From Cerina sp048266425 (GTDB taxonomy: Bacteria > Bacteroidota > Bacteroidia > Flavobacteriales > Flavobacteriaceae), in contig JBLWZN010000004.1 of assembly GCA_048266425.1 (NCBI GenBank), positions 1 through 64,000 of the forward strand: a DNA stretch of 64,000 nt. Direction: 5' to 3'. The first letter of the stretch is position 1; every line of letters begins with the position of its first letter. Both the position numbers and the translations under genes were made by a program. Below are positions 41,871-49,823 of the stretch, piece after piece. A model generated the notes under the pieces. The model had not been told where the DNA came from. It made no database searches and was given only the letters and a program-made list of their open reading frames with translations.

Positions 41871-42964
41871 GAGATAGCTTTTAATAAATTATTAGTTATG
41901 TATTGAATTTCTTCCTTTGTCAAATATGGGTTCATTGGCAGACTCATCACCTCTTTTGCACAACGCTCACTTAGGGGGAAATCACCCGTCTTATATCCTA
42001 AATAAGAAAAACATTCCTGCAAATGCATAGGTATTGGATAGTGTACAGCAGTTGGGATTCCCTTATCCATCAAAATACTTTGCACTTTTTCCCTTTCCGG
42101 AACACGCACAGTATATTGGGCCCAAACTGAAGAATTGTCCTTTTTGACTTTGGGAATATTAATCGTAGAACCCAAAAGTTCACTATAAGAATTGGCTACC
42201 CATTGCCTTCGTTCCATATCCTTGTTATAATGTTTGACCTTCACGTTCAGAATCGCTGCCTGAAGGTTGTCCAAGCGACCTCCCATGCCAATATACTTAT
42301 GGGTATATCTTTTGACCTGCCCGTGTACCCGCATGGCCTTCATTTTATCGTATAGCTCATGATCATTGGTAAACACAGCACCTCCGTCACCAAAACACCC
42401 TAAAGGCTTGGCAGGGAAAAAACTGGTACAACCAATGGTAGATACACTGCAACTCCGTTTTCCCTTGTAAGTTGCACCAAAACTTTGGGCAGCATCCTCA
42501 ATAACCGACAAATTATTTTTGCTGGCAATAGCATTGATAGCATCCATATCGGCCATTTGACCATAGAGGGAAACCGGCATAATCGCCTTGGTGTTTTCCG
42601 TAATGGCAGCTTCTATCAGGTTTGGGTCTATGTTAAAGTCTTCCTCGGAAATATCCACAAAAACAGGTTTAGCCCCCAAACAGGCAATGGTTTCGGCCGT
42701 GGCAATAAAGGTGAACGGCGTGGTAATTATCTCATCTCCAGCTTTTATTCCCAAAGCCATCATTGCCAGCAGCAAGGCATCTGTCCCCGAGGAACAACCC
42801 AAGGCATGTGTACTTCCGACAAAATCTTGAAGATGGGACTCAAGTTCCTCCGTTTCCTTGCCCAGAATGTATCTGGCAGAAGACATCACCTCATTGGTAA
42901 CTTTTAAGAATTCTTTTTCGTGCTCTTTGAAGGCGAGTTCAAGGTTTGCAAAATCTATCTGCAT
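41867..42964 (-). CDS. wbpE: UDP-3-keto sugar aminotransferase (WbpE-like)
   Basis: 365 residues, DegT/DnrJ/EryC1 family. PLP features: Asp157 in IEDAAQSFGATYKGKRSC and Lys186 in SFFPAKPLGCFGDGG. The text SLYGQMADMDAINAIASK also agrees with WbpE. It adds an amino group at C3 of UDP-3-keto-GlcNAcA from glutamate. It overlaps wbpB by 4 bp and lies 3 bp after wbpD. Confidence 0.92.
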   Translation of the reverse strand: MQIDFANLELAFKEHEKEFLKVTNEVMSSARYILGKETEELESHLQDFVGSTHALGCSSGTDALLLAMMALGIKAGDEIITTPFTFIATAETIACLGAKPVFVDISEEDFNIDPNLIEAAITENTKAIMPVSLYGQMADMDAINAIASKNNLSVIEDAAQSFGATYKGKRSCSVSTIGCTSFFPAKPLGCFGDGGAVFTNDHELYDKMKAMRVHGQVKRYTHKYIGMGGRLDNLQAAILNVKVKHYNKDMERRQWVANSYSELLGSTINIPKVKKDNSSVWAQYTVRVPEREKVQSILMDKGIPTAVHYPIPMHLQECFSYLGYKTGDFPLSERCAKEVMSLPMNPYLTKEEIQYITNNLLKAIS

Positions 42965-42967
42965 AAA

Positions 42968-43549
42968 TTAACTTATTCGTGTTACAGTATTGTTCTCCAA
43001 CTTATATTGCTGGCCACTTTCTGGACAGATGGCAATGCCTTCCCCATTAAAATTGAGACGATGTCCATATTCCCCTACCCATCCAATTTGCTTTGCAGGA
43101 TTTCCAACCAACAGTGCATAGGCAGGAACATCCTTTGTCACCACGGCTCCTGCCCCGATAAAGGCAAATTCCCCTATATCATTACCGCAGACAATTGTAG
43201 CGTTGGCCCCTATGGAAGCTCCTTTCTTAACCGTTGTCTTTGCATATTCCCCTTTTCGGTTTATGGCACTCCTCGGGTTGATCACATTTGTAAATACCAT
43301 GGAAGGTCCCAAGAACACATCATCCTCACAAATAACCCCTGTATAAACGGAAACATTATTTTGGATCTTAACGTTATTACCCAGTTTAACTTCTGGTGAA
43401 ATAACAACGTTCTGTCCTATATTGCAACGTTCCCCTATAATACAATTAGGCATAATATGGGAAAAATGCCAAACCTTAGTTCCATCACCCAATACACTGC
43501 CCTCGTCCACCAAAGCGGTCTCATGGGCAAAGTAATTTTTTGTTGTCAT
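42968..43549 (-). CDS. wbpD: UDP-GlcNAc(3NH2)A N-acetyltransferase (WbpD-like)
   Basis: 193 residues with left-handed beta-helix hexapeptide repeats (SVLGDGTKVWHFSHIMPNCIIG, GNNVKIQNNVSVYTG, GASIGANATIVCG) and the acetyl-CoA region SRS/PAYALLVGNPAKQIGWVGEYGHRL. The GWVGEYGHRLNFN tail resembles WbpD. It acetylates the 3-amino group to give UDP-GlcNAc(3NAc)A. It starts right after rfbD; the two are separated by 5 bp. Confidence 0.88.
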   Translation of the reverse strand: MTTKNYFAHETALVDEGSVLGDGTKVWHFSHIMPNCIIGERCNIGQNVVISPEVKLGNNVKIQNNVSVYTGVICEDDVFLGPSMVFTNVINPRSAINRKGEYAKTTVKKGASIGANATIVCGNDIGEFAFIGAGAVVTKDVPAYALLVGNPAKQIGWVGEYGHRLNFNGEGIAICPESGQQYKLENNTVTRIS

Positions 43550-43554
43550 ACTAA

Positions 43555-44331
43555 TTAAATTAATACGCTGTTTTTTGGTCTGGCGGCAAAAGTACGATAA
43601 TTCTGCGCCTTATCAAGTTCCACAGTGCCTATAAGACCATTCTCTTCTAAAATGGCCTTTGCAAATTCGAACCAGGTCATCGCTTCCCCATCGGAAAAAT
43701 GATGGATTCCATAAATCTTATTATTTTTCACAATAAGATTTAGTAGAAACCTAGCCAAATTATCGGTATTTGTAGGGCACCCCCTCTGATCTGCTGTGAC
43801 CTTAAGATCTTCTCCTGCCTTTGCTTTGCTTAAAATAGTCCGATAAAAGTTGTGTCCATAATTTCTATTGTACAGCCAAGAGGTACGTACAATAAAATAA
43901 TCGCTTAGTTCTGTTTGGATAATTTCCTCACCCTTTAACTTTGATGCCCCATAAACATTTATAGGGTTAGCGGTATCGCTCGGCAAATATCCTGTTTCCT
44001 TTTCCCCGTCAAATACATAATCCGTAGAAACATGTAATAAAACCACTTGGTTTTTTTTACAGGCAATGGCTATGTTTCGAACGCCTTCCGCATTGACTTG
44101 AAACGCTTTGTCCCTTTCTTTTTCAGCTTGCTCTACATTGGTATAGGCTGCGCAGTTGATACAAAAATCAAAATTGTTTGAATCAAAAATATCGTTAACT
44201 GTATTTACATTGGTAATATCCAATGACTTGGAATCCATAAAAACGAAATCGAAGTTTGGATAATCCTTGGCTAAATCCTGTAGACTCTTACCTAACTGAC
44301 CTTTGCTGCCTGTGACCAAAATACTTCCCAT
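43555..44331 (-). CDS. rfbD: dTDP-4-dehydrorhamnose reductase, C-terminally short
   Basis: 258 residues against the usual 285-299. NADP motif GSKGQLG (8-14), NCAAYTNVEQAEKE (about 60-73), STDYVFDG (about 102-109), catalytic YGASK (about 129-133), RTSWLYN. It stops right after the conserved RPKNSVL, where normal enzymes continue for about 30 residues (SKIKxxFG...). No frameshift remnant lies downstream, because wbpD begins 5 bp later. It reduces dTDP-4-keto-rhamnose to dTDP-L-rhamnose. It overlaps rfbC by a TAATG junction. Confidence 0.9.
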   Translation of the reverse strand: MGSILVTGSKGQLGKSLQDLAKDYPNFDFVFMDSKSLDITNVNTVNDIFDSNNFDFCINCAAYTNVEQAEKERDKAFQVNAEGVRNIAIACKKNQVVLLHVSTDYVFDGEKETGYLPSDTANPINVYGASKLKGEEIIQTELSDYFIVRTSWLYNRNYGHNFYRTILSKAKAGEDLKVTADQRGCPTNTDNLARFLLNLIVKNNKIYGIHHFSDGEAMTWFEFAKAILEENGLIGTVELDKAQNYRTFAARPKNSVLI

Positions 44332-44873
44332 TACATTATGGCCTTAAAAGATGGAAGCTCAAGGTCCTTCCCTGAAAGAAGTACTTGATTTAACGGGAAT
44401 TCCCAATCGATTCCCAACTCGGGATCATTGTAGATAATTCCCCCTTCGGATTCCTTTTGGTAATACGCGTCGCACTTATAAAGAAACACCGTATTATCCT
44501 CCAGGGCCAGAAAACCATGGGCCATTCCTTTGGGAACAAAAAGAAGTTTGGCATTCAATTCGGAAAGTACCATTTTAAAATGTTGTCCAAAGGTGTCGCT
44601 ATCCGCCCTTAGGTCAACTACTACATCGAGTGCTTTACCTTTGGCAACCCTGACCAATTTTGCCTGGGCGTGTTTTCCTGTTTGAAAATGCAGTCCGCGT
44701 AAAACACCCTTATGGGAAACGGAGTGATTGTCCTGGACAAAATCAATGCGCTGACCTATTGCTTCTTCAAATTTACTATGGTTATAGGATTCGAAAAAAA
44801 CACCTCGGTTATCCTTAAAAATTATAGGCTCAATATAATAACAACCTTTAAGGCTTGTTTCTGTAACTTTCAT
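44331..44873 (-). CDS. rfbC: dTDP-4-dehydrorhamnose 3,5-epimerase
   Basis: 180 residues, cupin. Substrate and catalytic residues: RGVFFESYN (about 24-32), NHSVSHKGVLRGLHFQTG (about 49-66, with the catalytic His), KALDVVVDLR, and the terminal YNDPELGIDWEFP. It epimerises C3 and C5 of the dTDP-4-keto-6-deoxyglucose made by RfbB. Its stop shares bases with the rfbD start. Confidence 0.95.
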   Translation of the reverse strand: MKVTETSLKGCYYIEPIIFKDNRGVFFESYNHSKFEEAIGQRIDFVQDNHSVSHKGVLRGLHFQTGKHAQAKLVRVAKGKALDVVVDLRADSDTFGQHFKMVLSELNAKLLFVPKGMAHGFLALEDNTVFLYKCDAYYQKESEGGIIYNDPELGIDWEFPLNQVLLSGKDLELPSFKAIM

Positions 44874-44897
44874 CCCTAATTAATCTAAACTATAGTA

Positions 44898-45752
44898 CTA
44901 CAACCGCATCAAATACTCCCCGTAGCCACTTTTTAAAAGCGGTTTTGCCAACTTATGCAATTGTTCCCTAGATATATACCCCATGGTATATGCGGCTTCT
45001 TCCAAGGATCCTATCTTTAGTCCTTGTCTTTCCTCAATCACCTCAACAAACTGGGAAGCCTGCATCAGGGATGCAAAGGTTCCGGTATCCAGCCAAGCCG
45101 TTCCTTTATCCAAAATACTAACCTGTAATTTACCTCTTGTCAAATAGACTTTATTAATATCGGTTATCTCCAATTCCCCCCTTTCGCTTGGTTTTATATT
45201 CTTGGCAATATTAACAACCTCATTGTCGTAAAAATATATACCTGGTACGGCAAAATTAGATTTTGGGTTTATCGGTTTTTCTTCAATGGAAATTGCTTTC
45301 CCAAGCGCATCAAATTCTACCACACCGTAACGTTCCGGATCCTGGACATGATACCCGTAAATAATCCCTCCGTCGGGATCATTATTGCTTTGCAACAATT
45401 GTGAAAGTCCGGAACCATAAAATATATTGTCCCCCAAAATCAGGGCCACTTTTTCTTTCCCGATAAAGGATTCTCCCAGTATAAAGGCCTCGGCCAAGCC
45501 ATTGGGATTGTCCTGTACCGCAAACTGGAAATCACACCCAAACTGGGTGCCATTCCCCAACAATTTTTTAAATAAAGGGGCATCTGTCGGGGTTGTAATA
45601 ATTAATATTTCCCTTATTCCTGCTGTCATCAGCGTATTTAAGGGATAGTAAATCATCGGTTTGTCGTAAATGGGCATCAACTGCTTGCTCACTGCCAAAG
45701 TAAGAGGATGTAACCTTGTTCCTGATCCACCAGCCAAAACGATTCCCTTCAT
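44898..45752 (-). CDS. rfbA: Glucose-1-phosphate thymidylyltransferase
   Basis: 284 residues. Nucleotide-binding start KGIVLAGGSGTRLHPLT with the G-x-G-T-R-L signature, LILGDNIFYGSGL (about 104-116) with the metal-site Asp, and CSEIGRGSEL-like end region. It makes dTDP-glucose from dTTP and glucose-1-phosphate, the first step to dTDP-rhamnose. It lies 18 bp from rfbB and 24 bp from rfbC. Confidence 0.96.
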   Translation of the reverse strand: MKGIVLAGGSGTRLHPLTLAVSKQLMPIYDKPMIYYPLNTLMTAGIREILIITTPTDAPLFKKLLGNGTQFGCDFQFAVQDNPNGLAEAFILGESFIGKEKVALILGDNIFYGSGLSQLLQSNNDPDGGIIYGYHVQDPERYGVVEFDALGKAISIEEKPINPKSNFAVPGIYFYDNEVVNIAKNIKPSERGELEITDINKVYLTRGKLQVSILDKGTAWLDTGTFASLMQASQFVEVIEERQGLKIGSLEEAAYTMGYISREQLHKLAKPLLKSGYGEYLMRL

Positions 45753-45770
45753 TGTAATTACTTTTGGTAC

Positions 45771-46823
45771 CTAGTGGTACATTTTTTTATAATATTCCTG
45801 ATAAGCCCCTGTGGTTACATGATTTAACCATTCCTGATTATCCATATACCAATCAATGGTCTTAGCCAAACCTTCTTCAAACGTTACCGAGGGTTTCCAT
45901 CCCAATTCCTTATTGATTTTGCCAGCATCGATAGCATACCGCAGATCATGTCCTGGTCGATCTTTAACATAGTTGATCAATTTTTCAGATGTTCCTTCTC
46001 TGCGTTCCAGTTTCCGATCCATTAATTGGCATAATAGCTTTACTAAATCGATATTTTGCCATTCGTTAAAGCCGCCAATGTTATAGGTCTCATGGTTTTT
46101 CCCTTTGTGGAACACCAGGTCTATTGCGGTAGCATGATCCTCTACATACAGCCAATCCCTCGTATATTTACCATCCCCATAAACCGGTAGGGGTTTGTTG
46201 TTGATAATATTGTTGATGAACAAGGGTATCAACTTCTCCGGAAAATGATTGGGTCCATAGTTGTTGGAACAGTTGCTAATCACATACGGGAGACCATAGG
46301 TTTCCCCATACGCCCTTACAAAATGATCCGAACTGGCCTTGGATGCCGAATACGGGGAATTGGGATCATAAGCAGTCGTTTCCGTAAATAACCCCTCTGG
46401 CCCCAACGAACCATAGACCTCATCCGTACTTACGTGATAAAATCGTTGGCCTCCCTTCTTATCGGCCCATATTTCCTTGGCTGCATTAAGCAAGTTAACG
46501 GTACCTATGATATTCGTCTTTACAAATGCCAAGGGTTCGGTAATGGATCGATCCACATGGGATTCGGCTGCCAAATGGATGACCCCATCAAAGCGATGTT
46601 CCCTAAAAAGATTATCAATAAAATCTTGATCGACGATATCCCCTTTAACAAATTTATAATTTGGCTCCTTTTCTATATCCCTAAGATTTTCCAGGTTCCC
46701 CGCATAGGTGAGGGCGTCCAAATTAAAAATAGTGTATTCCGGATAGTTCCTTACAAACCTGCGTGCCAAATGGGATCCAATAAATCCGGCACCACCAGTA
46801 ATCAAGATATTTTTATGCGACAT
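45771..46823 (-). CDS. rfbB: dTDP-glucose 4,6-dehydratase
   Basis: 350 residues, extended SDR. GGAGFIGSHLARR (about 8-20), LAAESHVDRSI (about 84-94), STDEVYGSL (about 132-140) with catalytic Asp-Glu, YSASKASSDH (about 160-169, Tyr-Lys pair), and NCSNNYGPNHFPEKLIPL. It converts dTDP-glucose to dTDP-4-keto-6-deoxyglucose. With rfbA, rfbC and rfbD it completes dTDP-L-rhamnose synthesis, in the order B-A-C-D of transcription. Confidence 0.97.
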   Translation of the reverse strand: MSHKNILITGGAGFIGSHLARRFVRNYPEYTIFNLDALTYAGNLENLRDIEKEPNYKFVKGDIVDQDFIDNLFREHRFDGVIHLAAESHVDRSITEPLAFVKTNIIGTVNLLNAAKEIWADKKGGQRFYHVSTDEVYGSLGPEGLFTETTAYDPNSPYSASKASSDHFVRAYGETYGLPYVISNCSNNYGPNHFPEKLIPLFINNIINNKPLPVYGDGKYTRDWLYVEDHATAIDLVFHKGKNHETYNIGGFNEWQNIDLVKLLCQLMDRKLERREGTSEKLINYVKDRPGHDLRYAIDAGKINKELGWKPSVTFEEGLAKTIDWYMDNQEWLNHVTTGAYQEYYKKMYH

Positions 46824-46834
46824 AATATTCGTTA

Positions 46835-47845
46835 TTAAGAAAGCTCTTTTGCTCTTTTATCCAAAAAACCCAGAAAGGACCAGAGGAAAAATAAGCCCAC
46901 CAAAATAAGGGGGATCAAAACATAATTTTTGGCAACAAAAACCTTACTGACTTCTTGCGTTTTTCCAAAATTGATAATGGACACTATTTTGTTCAACTTT
47001 AATAGTTCGATCTTTTGCATTTCGGTATTTCTGATCAATCCATTTTTCAAATTTAGCAGTCCAGGCACATCAAGACCTTCCTTGCTATCAAATACTATTT
47101 TACTCTCGGTAGGGGTTGGACCGGCAGACGCAGCTCCCAATTGTTGGGTATACTTGGCAATTAATTCATCTACCTGCAGAATAAGTCCTTGGTTTTGCCG
47201 TATTCTTTCCTCCGCATTTTCCCGGTTAATTGCGGTCATACTCGTATAAAAAGGATTAGAATTGATGTATTCCATCAGTTTTTCGGCGTAATCATGACCG
47301 GTAGCCGCCTCTTTATAATAAAAGGTAATTCTATGGTTGAAGGTGCTTTTTTTGGATATTTCTTCCTTTACGACATCCTCTATATAAGGATTGGCCTGAA
47401 ATTTCTGAAGGAGTTCCAGGTACTTTAAATCCGTATCTTCCTTTCCTGTTCCCCCAACTCCCTTGACCGGCTCAATTTCAACCCTAAAACCGTCCAAATG
47501 GGCTACGTCTATTCCCAAAGGTTTAAAAAATTCCGAATCTTTTGCTTTAATATTGGCCTCAATTTCATCGACAATATCATACAGATAGTTTTTACTGTCC
47601 AAATTGGGCTCCACGATCACCTCGGTTTTAAGGGATTGTAAAGTCATGCTTTTTAAGACCAGTCCAATGATAAAACCAACCACTATCAAGCCGCCAAGAA
47701 TTAACATGTTCTTTTTAAGATATAGGAACACCCTTAAAAAGGCCCTAAATAGACTTCTAAACCCATTTCCGATCATTCGGAACAATTGCCCCAAATCCAC
47801 TTCATCCGAAGGGGGAGGGGTCTGCGATTGCAACTCGTTGGCCAT
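46835..47845 (-). CDS. Chain-length determinant-like protein (Wzz topology)
   Basis: 336 residues: a cytoplasmic N-terminus, one membrane helix (about 48-68, LILGGLIVVGFIIGLVL), a long periplasmic part with heptad-like stretches (about 200-290) and a second membrane helix (about 307-327, YVLIPLILVGLFFLWSFLGF) near the end. This is the topology of Wzz/PCP proteins that set glycan chain length. No tyrosine-kinase domain is present. It is the first gene of the rfb/wbp transcript and starts 3 bp after the DUF6909-like gene stop. Confidence 0.78.
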   Translation of the reverse strand: MANELQSQTPPPSDEVDLGQLFRMIGNGFRSLFRAFLRVFLYLKKNMLILGGLIVVGFIIGLVLKSMTLQSLKTEVIVEPNLDSKNYLYDIVDEIEANIKAKDSEFFKPLGIDVAHLDGFRVEIEPVKGVGGTGKEDTDLKYLELLQKFQANPYIEDVVKEEISKKSTFNHRITFYYKEAATGHDYAEKLMEYINSNPFYTSMTAINRENAEERIRQNQGLILQVDELIAKYTQQLGAASAGPTPTESKIVFDSKEGLDVPGLLNLKNGLIRNTEMQKIELLKLNKIVSIINFGKTQEVSKVFVAKNYVLIPLILVGLFFLWSFLGFLDKRAKELS

Positions 47846-47848
47846 AAA

Positions 47849-49525
47849 TTATGAATTGAAAATTTGTGTCAATATTTTATGTGTTATCAAATAAGTGGGC
47901 TTTACCCCAGTAGTTCCCAAACCACCAGAGGCCAGGGTACTCCCTGTCTCCAAAGGATTGTCGGAGGCGTAGTAAGCATAGCGTACCTTGACATCCTCCC
48001 GTATACTTTTTCGGATCTTGGAAGCGGACTGAATCGCCTTTTGGTAGTGAACACCCTCCATTTCCAGCCCGATCGCATTCCAAGTGGACTCATGAAAAAA
48101 CTTTAAGATATCCTTGTTCTGCAAGGAGGTTCCCAAAACGGTTACCATGGTCCCGTCCAATACTTTTAATCCGTTTCCTGAAAAATCATTCGGATCCAAC
48201 TCGTTCTTAAAGGGATAATTATCCGCGGTCCCTTCAAAGATATGCGCTGAAGGAATCATCAAATCCCCTTTTCCTCCCTCCAAAATTCCTGCTTTGCCCA
48301 TTATTGAAATGGATTCTACATTAAGAAATACCAATTGGTTTTTCTTTGGCGAATATGGTTTTAGAAGCTCATCTATGGTCTCAAATGCCTGTTCTCCAAA
48401 TGCATAGTCCATGACAAAGATAACAGGTTTTTTTTCCTTGGGAAGATCCTTGGGCAATTCATACCCGCATACCCCATCCTCAAATTTTGCCGTATCGAAT
48501 ATCTGCACGTCAATACTTGTCCCGGAACTATCCTTGATAAAGATCATCCCGTTTTTTACGGCCTTGGCGTAAACCTTTTCCTGAAGGGCCCCATTGTTCG
48601 GGGAGCTTAAGGCTTCATAAATCTTTAAATTGTCATGATCCTTAAACTCCGTTTTTAAGGCCTTTTGGGCAAAAAGGGAATTCATGATGCTATGCATATT
48701 CGCACTAATAATATGAACGGGCCTATGCATAATTCCCTGTTCCTTAAAGGTTTCCTTTATGGTTGTGGCCCACCGCTCCCCATGGATATGATGTCCCAAG
48801 CGTTCCCTTAGCAATGCCCCAAATGTTATGGTCCGCTTATTGCCAAGCGTTTCCTCCTCTATTGCCAGCTTCCCAAGCCAATAAATTATACTTAGAAATC
48901 TATCGGGATGCTTTTTGGTTGCCAATTTTTTATGGATCTCCATGGTTTCCTCAAACGATCGCCCCAAAATATTGGCCATATGTATCAGGGATACTTCCCG
49001 TTCTTCTTGGGTAAGTTCGTTCTTTCCAACGGCTACCTCCAATTTTGTCCAGTCCCTAATGGTGCTATTGGTATCCTCTATTAGTACCTTAAAGCATATC
49101 TTTTGGGATTCGATAAACAAAAAAGTAAGATGCGTTAGAATATCGTATATATCGGAGCGGCCCCGAGTAATCTCAATATTCATTTGTTCATCATCGATCC
49201 TATAGCAGTTTCGCCTTCGCTTTAAGGGGATAATTGGCTTAAAATGGGATTTGTCGTACCCCTCATCCGAAGTTAGATTGATAAAACGGCACTGTTCTAT
49301 CCCTTCCGGAAGGCGCTCCAAAACATAGATCAATCCATTTAATTCGGATTTCTCCTCCGCGATAGAACCGTAAATTTCTGGACGTAACTGCAAGAGGGCA
49401 TTTCTCAGCGTTTCCCCCGAAACCCCCGAAGGCTTATAAAAACCTCTATTCAACAAGTGTCGCATGGTTATATACAGCCGTTCAATAGCGTTGGTAGATT
49501 CCCTTGCCCTGGTCGTATTTTTCAT
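47849..49525 (-). CDS. Unknown protein with phosphorylase-like C-terminus (DUF6909-like)
   Basis: 558 residues. I do not recognise an experimentally known homologue; I recall the label DUF6909 for Flavobacteriia proteins of this size. The N-terminal 350 residues are soluble and mostly helical. The C-terminal part (about 360-555) resembles the nucleoside phosphorylase/nucleosidase fold: AGILEGGKGDLMIPSAHIFE, then GLEMEGVHYQKAI (compare the E-M-E-G catalytic loop of that superfamily), and YYASDNPLETG. A nucleoside or related ligand is therefore possible. It lies between the GH3 gene and the polysaccharide locus and abuts the Wzz-like gene. Confidence 0.6.
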   Translation of the reverse strand: MKNTTRARESTNAIERLYITMRHLLNRGFYKPSGVSGETLRNALLQLRPEIYGSIAEEKSELNGLIYVLERLPEGIEQCRFINLTSDEGYDKSHFKPIIPLKRRRNCYRIDDEQMNIEITRGRSDIYDILTHLTFLFIESQKICFKVLIEDTNSTIRDWTKLEVAVGKNELTQEEREVSLIHMANILGRSFEETMEIHKKLATKKHPDRFLSIIYWLGKLAIEEETLGNKRTITFGALLRERLGHHIHGERWATTIKETFKEQGIMHRPVHIISANMHSIMNSLFAQKALKTEFKDHDNLKIYEALSSPNNGALQEKVYAKAVKNGMIFIKDSSGTSIDVQIFDTAKFEDGVCGYELPKDLPKEKKPVIFVMDYAFGEQAFETIDELLKPYSPKKNQLVFLNVESISIMGKAGILEGGKGDLMIPSAHIFEGTADNYPFKNELDPNDFSGNGLKVLDGTMVTVLGTSLQNKDILKFFHESTWNAIGLEMEGVHYQKAIQSASKIRKSIREDVKVRYAYYASDNPLETGSTLASGGLGTTGVKPTYLITHKILTQIFNS

Positions 49526-49823
49526 GTGTTCACTAATATTTCCTTTAAATGTTCACACCGGCCCGACAAAGTTATTCCGGCGGGTGTAACCTCCGCCCGT
49601 TCCAGTGCGGACGGGTTTAATGTTTAAATGCTTGCAAAATTACATTAAATTTTATGAATATTTTACCTACGCACATAAGGGTGTCCCTAAAAATCCCATT
49701 TTAGCGGATAACTTGTTATTTCTTCCCAGCTACTTTGTTCCCAAAACGCCCAATTCGCCCTGCTAAGCAAGCTTGGGTGCCTGGTAATTGAAAAAACATC
49801 GCTCTATACTTTTCCAAATAGGG
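49526..49823. other. Intergenic region, DUF6909-like gene to GH3 gene
   Basis: 298 bp. Besides one copy of the 26-bp dispersed element (49558-49584), a second GC-rich stretch follows (49590-49618). The promoter of the minus-strand polysaccharide transcript should be here; no clear TAnnTTTG box was found. Confidence 0.45.
49558..49584 (-). repeat. Copy of dispersed 26-bp element
   Basis: The plus-strand text starts CCGGCCCGACAAAG and ends CCGGCGGG, i.e. the reverse complement of the tandem units at 59841-59945 with about three substitutions and one inserted base. Confidence 0.6.

Noticed and set aside
42485..42907. 140-codon plus-strand frame
   Set aside because: Lies wholly inside wbpE on the opposite strand; a shadow of its codon usage.
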